This document shows, piece after piece, positions 1 to 7,649 of a stretch of 64,000 bases of DNA. This DNA is from Paenibacillus etheri (lineage in GTDB: Bacteria > Bacillota > Bacilli > Paenibacillales > Paenibacillaceae). Under the pieces are notes generated by a model that was given only the letters and a program-made list of their open reading frames with translations, was not told where the DNA came from and searched no databases. Numbering within the stretch: the first letter of the stretch is position 1; every line of letters starts with the position of its first letter. The stretch is from the NCBI RefSeq assembly GCF_001012825.1, contig NZ_LCZJ02000016.1:147540-211539 (forward strand), written 5' to 3'. A program made the position numbers and the translations under genes.

Positions 1-225
1 CTGCTACCCGGGGAACTTTTGCTTCTGTGCAGTGATGGTTTAAGTAATTTTGTTACCAATGAGCATTTGGGCAAGGTAGCGGGTATACATGAGATACCGT
101 TAGAGGAAAGAGCGGACCGCTTACTTCAGTTGGCACTGCTTGCTGGCGGCGGCGATAATATTAGCGTCGCTTTGTTAGAACATCATGGAGAGGCCGCTGT
201 GCCCGAAACAAAGGAGTGGGATTGA
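1..225 (+). CDS. prpC: PP2C-type Ser/Thr protein phosphatase, C-terminal part
   Basis: This is the 3' end of a gene that begins before the window; the frame is open from base 1. The visible 74 residues contain the PP2C block CSDGLSNF and the late block GGGDNISVALL, whose Asp belongs to the metal-binding set of this family. In Bacillus relatives this phosphatase removes phosphate from the targets of the PASTA kinase PrkC and from the kinase itself. The stop codon overlaps the prkC start (TGATG), so the two are probably translationally coupled. The phosphatase role comes from the family motifs and the partner is inferred from adjacency. Confidence 0.9.
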   Translation: MLPGELLLLCSDGLSNFVTNEHLGKVAGIHEIPLEERADRLLQLALLAGGGDNISVALLEHHGEAAVPETKEWD

Positions 226-2468
226 TGATCGGTCACGAATTGGGCGGCCGTTACCAAGTCATCGAACGGATCGGCGGAGGTGGAATGGCGCTCGTCTATA
301 GAGCACATGACATTCTTTTAAACCGAAACGTCGCCATTAAAGTATTGCGTAATCAATTTGTGCATGACGAGGAATTTATCCGCCGCTTTAGGCGTGAGGC
401 GCAATCAGCCGCATCTTTGTCTCATCCGAATGTGGTTAGTATTTACGATGTAGGACAGGAAGACGAAATTCATTATATTGTCATGGAATATATTGAGGGC
501 AAGAATCTTAATGAAATTATAAAAGAACGAGCGCCATTACAGGTTGATGAGTCCGTACGGATCGCATCACAAATCTGTGATGCCCTTGATCACGCTCATC
601 AGAATCAAATTATTCATCGGGATATTAAACCACATAATATATTGATTGGGCGCAATGGCCGGGTGAAGGTAACAGATTTCGGAATAGCTCGTGCGGTTAC
701 ATCTACAACCATTACTCAGACAGGCTCTGTAGTGGGTTCCGTTCATTATTTCTCACCAGAGCATGCTAAAGGTGTCTCAACAGGAGAGAAGTCCGACCTG
801 TATTCATTAGGAATTGTACTCTATCAAATGCTTACCGGAAGTCTTCCATTCTTAGGGGAGAGCCCGATTAGCGTAGCTCTAAAGCATCTTCAAGAAGAGT
901 TTGAAGAGCCTAGGCTCTTGAATCCACTGATTCCGCAAAGCGTTGAGAATGTAATTCTAAGATCGATGCGTAAGAATCCGGAAGAGCGCTATCAGTCTGC
1001 CAAGCAAATGCTGCAGGATTTAGAAACCTGCTTGTTGCCTGAGCGGCGTAGTGAAGCAAAAGTTCTTTTTAACGATGAAGAAGATGAGGATCGAACGCGG
1101 GTAATACCAGCGATTAAACCGATCCAAAGAAGCAATGGAAATCGTAATCATCGCCACGACCGGATGGATACTGATGAAGATGACGATGACGATCCGGTAC
1201 CTGTGAAAAAAGGTAAAAAACAATGGACTAAACCTGCATTATGGATTGGTTTAACTTTAGTGTTACTGCTGGCTATGGGCAGTCTCGTTTGGTACGTTAA
1301 ATCCCAATTAGTTGTTCCGGAGGTATCGGTGCCATACGTGGTCGGTAAACAGCTGGAACAAGCGAAGACTGAACTTGAGGATTTAGGGCTTGAGGTTGCT
1401 GATCCTATACTGTATGACTACAGTCCGAATTTCGAAGAGAATGTGGTCATGAAGCAAAGTAGGGAAAAGGACGCCAAAGTGAAAAAGGGAGCCTCCCTAA
1501 TACTAACTGTGAATACGGCGAAACCATTAACTAAGATGCCAGATGTAACGAATTCCACTTTCGACGAAGCGGTTAAAGCACTGATGGCAAAGGGTGTACC
1601 CCAGAATCAAATTAAGAATGCACCTCTCTTCGATGAAAATATGGAGGTGGGTAAGGTTATAAAATCAGACCCAGCCTTTGACAGCGAGTTTGATCCTGAG
1701 ACGGTTTCAATCACCCTCTACGTTAGCAAAGGGGAAGAAAGTGTCACGATGCCAGACCTCATCGGTAAGACGGAGAGTGAAGCTAAGGCGCTTTTGGAAG
1801 AATCCAAGCTGGTGCTAGGTGATGTTAAGGAAGAATCCAGCTTCACAGTTGATGAAGGTAAGGTAACGAAGACTTGGGCTTTTGAAAAAGGTACCGCAGT
1901 TCCTCCTGGAACAGCGATTACGATTTACTTAAGCTCAGGTTATCCACCTGAAGCCCTGAATTATACCTTTAATGTGCCAGTAGCCCCTGCACAGGATGGC
2001 AAGAAGAGCAAGATTCGAATTGAATTCGTTGATGCGCGCAATAATGATGAAAAACAAGATTGGGGAACGCGTACCATTGGAAAGAGCCAAGTGTTGTCCG
2101 TCAATTTGGTACTTGCTCCGAATAAAGATGGTTCTGTTATTGTTACCCGAGATGGTGTGCTTTTAGACACTTATGTGATCCCGTATATTGATGCGAAGAA
2201 TGGCACGGTGCAAGAACCTGAACCACCGACGGTTCCGACTCCGCAGCCGACTCAGACACCGATAGATCCGACACCTACTGCTGAACCGACCATTGAACCT
2301 GAGATCCTGCCTCCAAGTTCAGACAACGAAGGGTCTACTAACACTGGATCAGTCAATCAGACGGGATTCCTTACGAACAATTCGGTGAATAATGAATCGA
2401 CCAATAATGGTAACAACAAGAACAGTAATAAAAATGATGACAAGCATAATAATAAAAACAACGACTAA
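225..2468 (+). CDS. prkC: PASTA-domain Ser/Thr protein kinase PrkC (Stk1 family)
   Basis: Membrane eukaryotic-type kinase that senses cell-wall muropeptides, about 747 residues. The kinase domain comes first: Gly-rich loop near 17-22, Lys39 in VAIK, catalytic HRDIKPHN at 131-138 and DFG at 151-153. An acidic linker and one membrane segment (about 338-358) follow, then three PASTA repeats outside the cell (about 366-434, 440-507 and 511-578). After these comes a beta-rich segment, a Pro/Thr stretch and a tail of mostly Asn, Lys and Asp. The ATG at 225 is preferred over the upstream GTG at 216 because AAGGAG at 211-216 lies 8 bases before it and it overlaps the phosphatase stop. The low-complexity tail is unusual next to the Bacillus subtilis protein. 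Confidence 0.95.
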   Translation: MIGHELGGRYQVIERIGGGGMALVYRAHDILLNRNVAIKVLRNQFVHDEEFIRRFRREAQSAASLSHPNVVSIYDVGQEDEIHYIVMEYIEGKNLNEIIKERAPLQVDESVRIASQICDALDHAHQNQIIHRDIKPHNILIGRNGRVKVTDFGIARAVTSTTITQTGSVVGSVHYFSPEHAKGVSTGEKSDLYSLGIVLYQMLTGSLPFLGESPISVALKHLQEEFEEPRLLNPLIPQSVENVILRSMRKNPEERYQSAKQMLQDLETCLLPERRSEAKVLFNDEEDEDRTRVIPAIKPIQRSNGNRNHRHDRMDTDEDDDDDPVPVKKGKKQWTKPALWIGLTLVLLLAMGSLVWYVKSQLVVPEVSVPYVVGKQLEQAKTELEDLGLEVADPILYDYSPNFEENVVMKQSREKDAKVKKGASLILTVNTAKPLTKMPDVTNSTFDEAVKALMAKGVPQNQIKNAPLFDENMEVGKVIKSDPAFDSEFDPETVSITLYVSKGEESVTMPDLIGKTESEAKALLEESKLVLGDVKEESSFTVDEGKVTKTWAFEKGTAVPPGTAITIYLSSGYPPEALNYTFNVPVAPAQDGKKSKIRIEFVDARNNDEKQDWGTRTIGKSQVLSVNLVLAPNKDGSVIVTRDGVLLDTYVIPYIDAKNGTVQEPEPPTVPTPQPTQTPIDPTPTAEPTIEPEILPPSSDNEGSTNTGSVNQTGFLTNNSVNNESTNNGNNKNSNKNDDKHNNKNND

Positions 2469-2523
2469 TCTAAAGATAAAAGCGATAACTTATCATAGTA
2501 GAAGTACTTGATTAGTTGTAGCA

Positions 2524-2566
2524 GCGAAGTGACCCGGGGATTTTATCAACTTGGGTCATTTTCGCA
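2524..2566 (+). terminator. Hairpin between prkC and rsgA
   Basis: A stem pairs GCGAAGTGACCC with GGGTCATTTTCGC across a 17-base loop. It lacks a clean U-run on the 3' side, so it may be a weak terminator or an RNA-stability hairpin rather than a full stop before rsgA. Confidence 0.4.
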
Positions 2567-2593
2567 AAATCAGGAGAGGAAGGCTCACTATGT

Positions 2594-3499
2594 ATGCCTG
2601 AAGGAATAATAGTAAAGGCGTTAAGCGGATATTATTACGTAAAACCGCTTCGTGAAGGATTAATAGCAACAGAGGAAGATTCAGTTCAATGCAGAGGCCG
2701 AGGCATACTTAAGAAAAAGGGGATCGCTCCTCTTGTAGGTGACCGAGTGATCTATATGCTGACTGAGCATGGTGAAGGGATGGTGGATGAGCTTCTCCCT
2801 AGAGAATCTGAGTTAATTCGTCCACCTGTAGCGAATGTAAGCCTTGCCGTTCTGTTATTTTCTGTGCGGGAACCTGATATGAACCTGAATCTGTTGGACA
2901 AGTTTCTAGTTCATATTGAGCATTCAGGACTGGAACCCTTAATTGTTCTGACCAAACAGGATTTGGCTAATGACAATGGTGAAGCCACTAAGTATGTTAA
3001 AGAGCTCTATGAAGATATTGGTTATGAAGTGATGGTTACAAGCTCACTTACAGGAGCTGGCAGTGATGAACTAAGAGAGCGACTTACTGGTGGTATCAGT
3101 GTGTTTGCCGGACAATCCGGGGTAGGGAAGTCGACCTTATTGAATCGGATTGTGCCAGGACTTAAACTGGAGACAGGTGAGATCAGCTTACGTCTGGGCC
3201 GTGGTCGTCATACTACCCGCCATGTAGAACTGATGGATATTGGCAGGGGCGGCTTTGTAGCGGATACCCCTGGTTTTAGTCAGCTTGATTTTCTTGAGCT
3301 TGGGGTTGAAGAGCTCTCTACTTGTTTCCGTGAATTTGCTAACTATGCTGGGGATTGTAAATTCCGTGGTTGTAGTCATCAGCATGAACCAGGCTGTCGA
3401 GTCATCGAGGCATGGAAAGCTGGAACTATCGCTGATAGCCGGTATGAACATTACAAATTATTTTTTAATGAAATGAAAGATAAAAAGCGGAGGTACTAA
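2594..3499 (+). CDS. rsgA: Ribosome small subunit-dependent GTPase RsgA
   Basis: Circularly permuted GTPase that helps mature the 30S ribosomal subunit in the cytoplasm; 301 residues, the normal length. An OB-fold N-terminus is followed by the permuted G motifs: TKQD (G4) at 120-123 comes before GQSGVGKS (G1) at 173-180 and DTPG (G3) at 225-228. A C-terminal zinc knuckle uses Cys255, Cys260, His262 and Cys268. An ATG at 2590 opens only a three-codon frame (ATG TAT GCC TGA), so 2594 is the start, with GGAGAGGAAGG just upstream. The gene lies between prkC and rpe, as in Bacillus subtilis (yloQ). Confidence 0.96.
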   Translation: MPEGIIVKALSGYYYVKPLREGLIATEEDSVQCRGRGILKKKGIAPLVGDRVIYMLTEHGEGMVDELLPRESELIRPPVANVSLAVLLFSVREPDMNLNLLDKFLVHIEHSGLEPLIVLTKQDLANDNGEATKYVKELYEDIGYEVMVTSSLTGAGSDELRERLTGGISVFAGQSGVGKSTLLNRIVPGLKLETGEISLRLGRGRHTTRHVELMDIGRGGFVADTPGFSQLDFLELGVEELSTCFREFANYAGDCKFRGCSHQHEPGCRVIEAWKAGTIADSRYEHYKLFFNEMKDKKRRY

Positions 3500-3502
3500 G
3501 TC

Positions 3503-4168
3503 ATGATACGAATAGCACCATCTATATTGTCTGCCGATTTCGCAAGTCTAGGTTCAGAAGTTGCAGAAGCTGAGGTCAGTGGAGGAGATTGGATCCATGT
3601 GGATGTAATGGACGGTCATTTTGTACCGAATATAACGCTTGGTCCACCAATTGTAAAAGCGGTCTCGTTACATACCAAGCTTCCACTGGACGTTCACCTA
3701 ATGATTGAGTCTCCAGAACGTTATATTTCTGATTTTGCTGCCGCAGGCGCTAGTGTGATTACTGTCCACGCTGAGGCTTGTGTTCATTTACACCGTGTGG
3801 TGCATCAGATTAAGGAACTGGGACTTAAGGCAGGAGTAGCTATTAATCCGGGCACTCCGGCATCAGCGGTGCGTGAGGTGCTGGAGGATGTGGATATGGT
3901 TCTCGTGATGACCGTCAATCCAGGCTTTGGTGGCCAAGCTTTCATTCCTAACACTTTGCGCAAAATCACTCAAATAAGAGAATGGGCGAATGAAGTCAAT
4001 CCAGATTTACTTATTGAAGTCGATGGTGGTGTTTCGGAAGCTACGGCGCCACTCGTTGTCGGTGCAGGAGCGGATGTTTTGGTAGCAGGAAATGCTGTCT
4101 TTGGCCGGAGTGATCGTGCTGCAGCGATCCTTGAGATTCGAGAAGCAGCGGAAGCGGCACTTCGTTAA
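3503..4168 (+). CDS. rpe: Ribulose-phosphate 3-epimerase
   Basis: Cytosolic pentose phosphate enzyme that interconverts ribulose 5-phosphate and xylulose 5-phosphate. The 221 residues show the family pattern: APSILSADF at the N-terminus, HVDVMDGHFVPN with its metal and catalytic Asp and His, DVHLMI, and the late EVDGGV phosphate-binding strand. It starts 3 bases after rsgA with GGAGG at 3489-3493, so the two are co-transcribed. A second pentose phosphate enzyme, rpiA, lies far away at 41827. Confidence 0.96.
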   Translation: MIRIAPSILSADFASLGSEVAEAEVSGGDWIHVDVMDGHFVPNITLGPPIVKAVSLHTKLPLDVHLMIESPERYISDFAAAGASVITVHAEACVHLHRVVHQIKELGLKAGVAINPGTPASAVREVLEDVDMVLVMTVNPGFGGQAFIPNTLRKITQIREWANEVNPDLLIEVDGGVSEATAPLVVGAGADVLVAGNAVFGRSDRAAAILEIREAAEAALR

Positions 4169-4223
4169 AAAAAATAGGCTATTACGACTTAAGGTATAGG
4201 CCAAGTCCTTGACGCATAAATAT

Positions 4224-4259
4224 GGTTACATGAGCAGAAATCTCATGTAGCCTTTTTTT
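4224..4259 (+). terminator. Intrinsic terminator after rpe
   Basis: GGTTACATGAG pairs with CTCATGTAGCC (one G-T pair) around a short loop and is followed by seven T. It closes the prkC-rsgA-rpe transcript and separates it from spoVM. Confidence 0.85.
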
Positions 4260-4346
4260 GTTTTGGCAGGGAGGACTGCAGTACGTTACCGTTAGAACAA
4301 GAGGAAAGTCTCCTGCGTACGGCATGAATTGATGGGAGGGTAAACC

Positions 4347-4427
4347 ATGAAATTTTACACGTTTAAGCTGCCAAGGTTTTTGGGAGGTTTTGTTAAAGCG
4401 ATTTTGAACACATTTCAGAAGAGCTGA
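4347..4427 (+). CDS. spoVM: Stage V sporulation protein SpoVM
   Basis: A 26-residue amphipathic peptide, MKFYTFKLPRFLGGFVKAIL followed by NTFQKS. It matches the Bacillus subtilis SpoVM pattern closely, including the helix-breaking Pro9 and the Gly13-Gly14 pair. SpoVM binds the convex forespore membrane and recruits SpoIVA to start coat assembly. GGGAGG lies 7 bases upstream of the ATG. It sits downstream of rpe and next to oppositely oriented rpmB, the position it has in Bacillus subtilis. Confidence 0.95.
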   Translation: MKFYTFKLPRFLGGFVKAILNTFQKS

Positions 4428-4452
4428 GCTTGGAACAGAACAGAAAACATGA

Positions 4453-4487
4453 AAAAAAGCACCTTACAAATGTAAAGGGTGCTTTTT
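4453..4487 (+). terminator. Terminator between spoVM and rpmB
   Basis: AAAAAGCACCTTACA pairs with TGTAAAGGGTGCTTTTT, with small bulges. The A-run and T-run flanks let it work in both directions, ending spoVM on the plus strand and rpmB on the minus strand. Confidence 0.8.
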
Positions 4488-4529
4488 GCTTCATATGAGT
4501 GATCGCTCGGTCTTTAAAATTGCAAAAGA

Positions 4530-4718
4530 CTAAACGCGTTCAACTTTACCGGCTTTCAAAGCACGGGTGCTGACGTACACGCGTTTTGGTTTACCGTTCA
4601 CGAGGATACGGACCTTCTGAACGTTAACTCCCCAAGAACGACGGTTGCGGTTATTGGCGTGAGACACGTGGTTGCCGCTGCTCGGTTTCTTGCCTGTTAC
4701 TGCACATTTGCGGGACAT
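4530..4718 (-). CDS. rpmB: 50S ribosomal protein L28
   Basis: A 62-residue basic ribosomal protein starting [20 protein letters not shown], with the typical [11 protein letters not shown] core and a C-terminal [11 protein letters not shown]. It is a component of the large ribosomal subunit. A strong AGGAGGTG ribosome binding site lies upstream on the minus strand. It keeps one cysteine in the MSRKCxVTGK motif but lacks the second CxxC pair, as in zinc-independent forms of L28. Confidence 0.97.
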   Translation of the reverse strand: MSRKCAVTGKKPSSGNHVSHANNRNRRSWGVNVQKVRILVNGKPKRVYVSTRALKAGKVERV

Positions 4719-4766
4719 AGATTACACCTCCTTATTCCTAACACCTGCATAAAACAATACTTATCT

Positions 4767-4796
4767 ATAATATCACAGCAAATTTTGCTACGTCAA
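4767..4796 (-). promoter_or_regulatory. Sigma-A promoter of rpmB
   Basis: On the minus strand TTGACG is followed after 18 bases by TATTAT. Transcription would start about 40 bases upstream of the rpmB start codon. Confidence 0.65.
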
Positions 4797-4909
4797 CCGA
4801 TTCAAAAACATTTATTTCTTTTAATACTTATAGTACAATGTAAATTAGTGCATTATGTCCTGTTAATCATAGAATGATTAGGCATGAAGTTAGGAAGGGG
4901 AATTCTCAA

Positions 4910-6694
4910 TTGAGTAAGCGTTCTATAAACGGAACAGATTTTACCGCTATGGTATTGGCTGGAGCGGATCAGCTGCAACAGCATGCAGAACACGTCAATT
5001 CCCTAAATGTTTTTCCGGTTCCAGATGGAGATACCGGAACAAACATGAATTTGACGATGACCGCAGGTGCGAATGAATTGAAGAAAAACAATACAACGTC
5101 AGTTGGCCAATGTGCAGGTGTACTCTCTAAGGGCTTATTAATGGGCGCTCGGGGGAACTCCGGTGTTATTTTGTCCCAGTTGTTCAGAGGGTTTAGCAGA
5201 TCTGCAGCTCAACATGATGAGCTGAACACACAGCAATTCGCTGCTGCACTGCAAAACGGAGTGGACGCAGCCTATAAAGCAGTTGTAAAGCCTGTAGAGG
5301 GAACTATTCTTACAGTGGCTAAAGAGGCTGCAAGACATGCTGTCTACTATGCTCGCCGAACTACAGATGTTACAGAGCTGATGACAGAGGTATTGGCCAA
5401 AGCAAAAGAAGCCTTAGCTTATACACCTGAACAATTGCCTGTCTTGAAGCAAGTTGGTGTTGTAGATTCTGGCGGTCAAGGTCTGGTCTACATTTATGAA
5501 GGGTTTCACCAGCATCTGACGAGCGGAACCTCCGGTGTGTCTGAAACTGTAAAAGGACAACCTCAGGCATCAGTCGCACCAGCACCTGTACCGGTGTTAA
5601 AGAAAACTGAAAGCGATCTGTCTTCTGTACAGTCTTCTGCGCAATCACAGCTTTCTACAGAGGACATAGAATTTTTATATGATATGGAGTTCTTCATTAA
5701 TCGCCAGTTAGGCGGTAATGTGAGAACGGATTTTGATGAGGAAACCTTTAGGAAAGCGTTGTCAGTAAATGGTGATTCCATTATTGTAATTTCGGATGAT
5801 GAAACCATTAAAGTGCATGTGCATTCTAAGTCTCCAGGTGAAGTTTTGAATCTGGCGCTCCTTTATGGAGAGATTACGCAGATTCACATTCTAAACATGC
5901 GTGAGCAGCACCGTGACTTGCTAACCGCGGGCATGGATATTGCACCTATGCCAGATGTTTTCGCTGATATGCCGGATGAGCAGAGTCGTGTACAATCATC
6001 TCCAGCCGAACCACCAGCAGATGATTTGGCACCTTATGGCTTCATTGCTGTATCATCAGGCGCTGGAATAGCAGAAATTTTCAAAAGCCTTGGTGTGGAC
6101 GTTGTCCTTGCTGGAGGTCAGACTATGAATCCAAGCACAGAGGATTTCGTAAACGCGATTTCTTCTATATCTGCGAAGCATGTTTACATCCTTCCGAATA
6201 ACTCCAATATTGTGCTTGCTGCTCAGCAAGCTAAGGATCTATTGGAAGGCGAACGTGAGATTACGGTTATTCCAAGTAAAAGCATTCCTCAAGGAATCGC
6301 TGCAGCTTTCGCTTTCCAAGAAGAAGATTCCGTGGAGACTAATTCCGGGAATATGCTAGAAGCAATCTCACAAGTCAAGTCAGGACAAGTTACGAATGCT
6401 GTCCGTGATACAAGCTTTGATGATCTGGAGATTAAATCCGGGCAATTCATCGGAATATCGAATTCCAAAATCGTCGCTGCCGCAGATGATCTTTTAGCTG
6501 CAAGTCAGGCGCTGTTGTCCAACATGCTTGAGAATGGCGATGAAATCGTTACGATCCTTATTGGAGCCGAAACCGATTCTGAGGTCACAGATGCCTTAAG
6601 TGAGTGGCTTGAGGAGACATACCCTAACGTGGAAGTAGAGATTCATGAGGGTGGCCAACCTCTTTATTATTATCTTTTCTCCGTAGAGCCATAG
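4910..6694 (+). CDS. fakA: DhaL-domain fatty acid kinase A (YloV family)
   Basis: Kinase subunit that phosphorylates fatty acids held by a DegV/FakB partner, feeding exogenous fatty acids into phospholipid synthesis. The 594 residues have an N-terminal DhaL domain with VPDGDTGTNMN at about 38-47, whose Asp residues bind Mg-ATP, the GARGNSGVILSQ loop, and DSGGQGL. A variable linker and a C-terminal DegV-like domain follow. The TTG at 4910 is preferred over the ATG at 4874: AGGAAGGGG lies 9 bases before it and the protein then begins MSKRSINGTDF, as in YloV. In Bacillus subtilis an Asp23-family gene (yloU) sits between rpmB and yloV; it is absent here. Confidence 0.9.
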   Translation: MSKRSINGTDFTAMVLAGADQLQQHAEHVNSLNVFPVPDGDTGTNMNLTMTAGANELKKNNTTSVGQCAGVLSKGLLMGARGNSGVILSQLFRGFSRSAAQHDELNTQQFAAALQNGVDAAYKAVVKPVEGTILTVAKEAARHAVYYARRTTDVTELMTEVLAKAKEALAYTPEQLPVLKQVGVVDSGGQGLVYIYEGFHQHLTSGTSGVSETVKGQPQASVAPAPVPVLKKTESDLSSVQSSAQSQLSTEDIEFLYDMEFFINRQLGGNVRTDFDEETFRKALSVNGDSIIVISDDETIKVHVHSKSPGEVLNLALLYGEITQIHILNMREQHRDLLTAGMDIAPMPDVFADMPDEQSRVQSSPAEPPADDLAPYGFIAVSSGAGIAEIFKSLGVDVVLAGGQTMNPSTEDFVNAISSISAKHVYILPNNSNIVLAAQQAKDLLEGEREITVIPSKSIPQGIAAAFAFQEEDSVETNSGNMLEAISQVKSGQVTNAVRDTSFDDLEIKSGQFIGISNSKIVAAADDLLAASQALLSNMLENGDEIVTILIGAETDSEVTDALSEWLEETYPNVEVEIHEGGQPLYYYLFSVEP

Positions 6695-6776
6695 GTAATA
6701 CGAGGGTTCTTTAACTGTTCAAGAGCAACTTGCTAATTACGTAGTTGGCAAAATTATAGTATGGGGGAGATAATCC

Positions 6777-7640
6777 ATGAATCGTACCATCATCGTCACC
6801 GACAGCACATCTGATATCCCGCCAGCAATGGCGGAAACGTATGGCATTGAGGTCGTCCCTTTGACCTTAATGTTCGGCGAAGAGGCTTTCCGGGACAATC
6901 TGGATATGACTCCGGAGCAGTTCTATGAGCGCCTTCCCCGCTCGTCACAGTTGCCTACTACTTCTCAACCCTCACCGGTTGAATACATGAATGTGTACCA
7001 AGATATTCTGGAACGTTACCCGGGAAGTTCTATTCTTTCGTTTCATATTTCTTCAGGACTGAGCGGTACGTACCAATCTGCCCTATTAGCTAAATCGATG
7101 TTGGAGGAAGAGGGAGAAGGGATCACTGTAGTTGATTCCCTCTCCGCTTCTTACGGTTTTGGATTTATGGTGGTGGAAGCCGCCAGATTGGCAGCTGAGG
7201 ATAAGAGTCCCGAAGCGATTCTTGAAGCTGTAGAAAGTCTCCGCCAATCTCGTAAGCTTTACTTCTTGGTAGATACACTTGAATATTTACAAAAAGGCGG
7301 GAGAATCGGAAAAGCCTCGGCCATTCTGGGAACACTTCTTAATATTAAACCGATCCTGTCTATTGATGCAGAAGGAATAATATATGCGGTGGAGAAAGTT
7401 AGAGGCCGTAAGAAGGCTATTGCCCGTATGATTGAATTATTTAAGAAGGATATTCAAGGTGTAGACAAAATCAATGTGGCCGTGGGTCATACGGCTGAAC
7501 CGGCTTCCGGTGAAGAGTTCCTGAAAGAGCTGTCAGGGCATTTTACACTAGAAGAGAAAGTGCTGACGAACGTCGGCCCTGTCGTGGGCAGCCATGTCGG
7601 AAACGGTACGTTAGCTGTATTCATTTGGCCTGCAAAATGA
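6777..7640 (+). CDS. DegV-family fatty-acid-binding protein (FakB type)
   Basis: A 287-residue DegV-fold protein. The family binds one fatty acid and presents its carboxylate to the FakA kinase. Motifs visible are TDSTSDIP near the N-terminus, the fatty-acid carboxylate loop HISSGLSGTYQSA, and the LEYLQKGGRIGKA block. It follows fakA by 82 bases and precedes recG by a few bases, so substrate carrier and kinase are likely co-regulated. In the same place Bacillus subtilis has the serine dehydratase genes sdaAB/sdaAA. The fatty acid it prefers cannot be read from the sequence. Confidence 0.88.
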   Translation: MNRTIIVTDSTSDIPPAMAETYGIEVVPLTLMFGEEAFRDNLDMTPEQFYERLPRSSQLPTTSQPSPVEYMNVYQDILERYPGSSILSFHISSGLSGTYQSALLAKSMLEEEGEGITVVDSLSASYGFGFMVVEAARLAAEDKSPEAILEAVESLRQSRKLYFLVDTLEYLQKGGRIGKASAILGTLLNIKPILSIDAEGIIYAVEKVRGRKKAIARMIELFKKDIQGVDKINVAVGHTAEPASGEEFLKELSGHFTLEEKVLTNVGPVVGSHVGNGTLAVFIWPAK

Positions 7641-7649
7641 GGGATGAAT

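Noticed and set aside
2590-2601. ATG just upstream of rsgA
   Set aside because: It stops after three codons; the RsgA frame starts at 2594.
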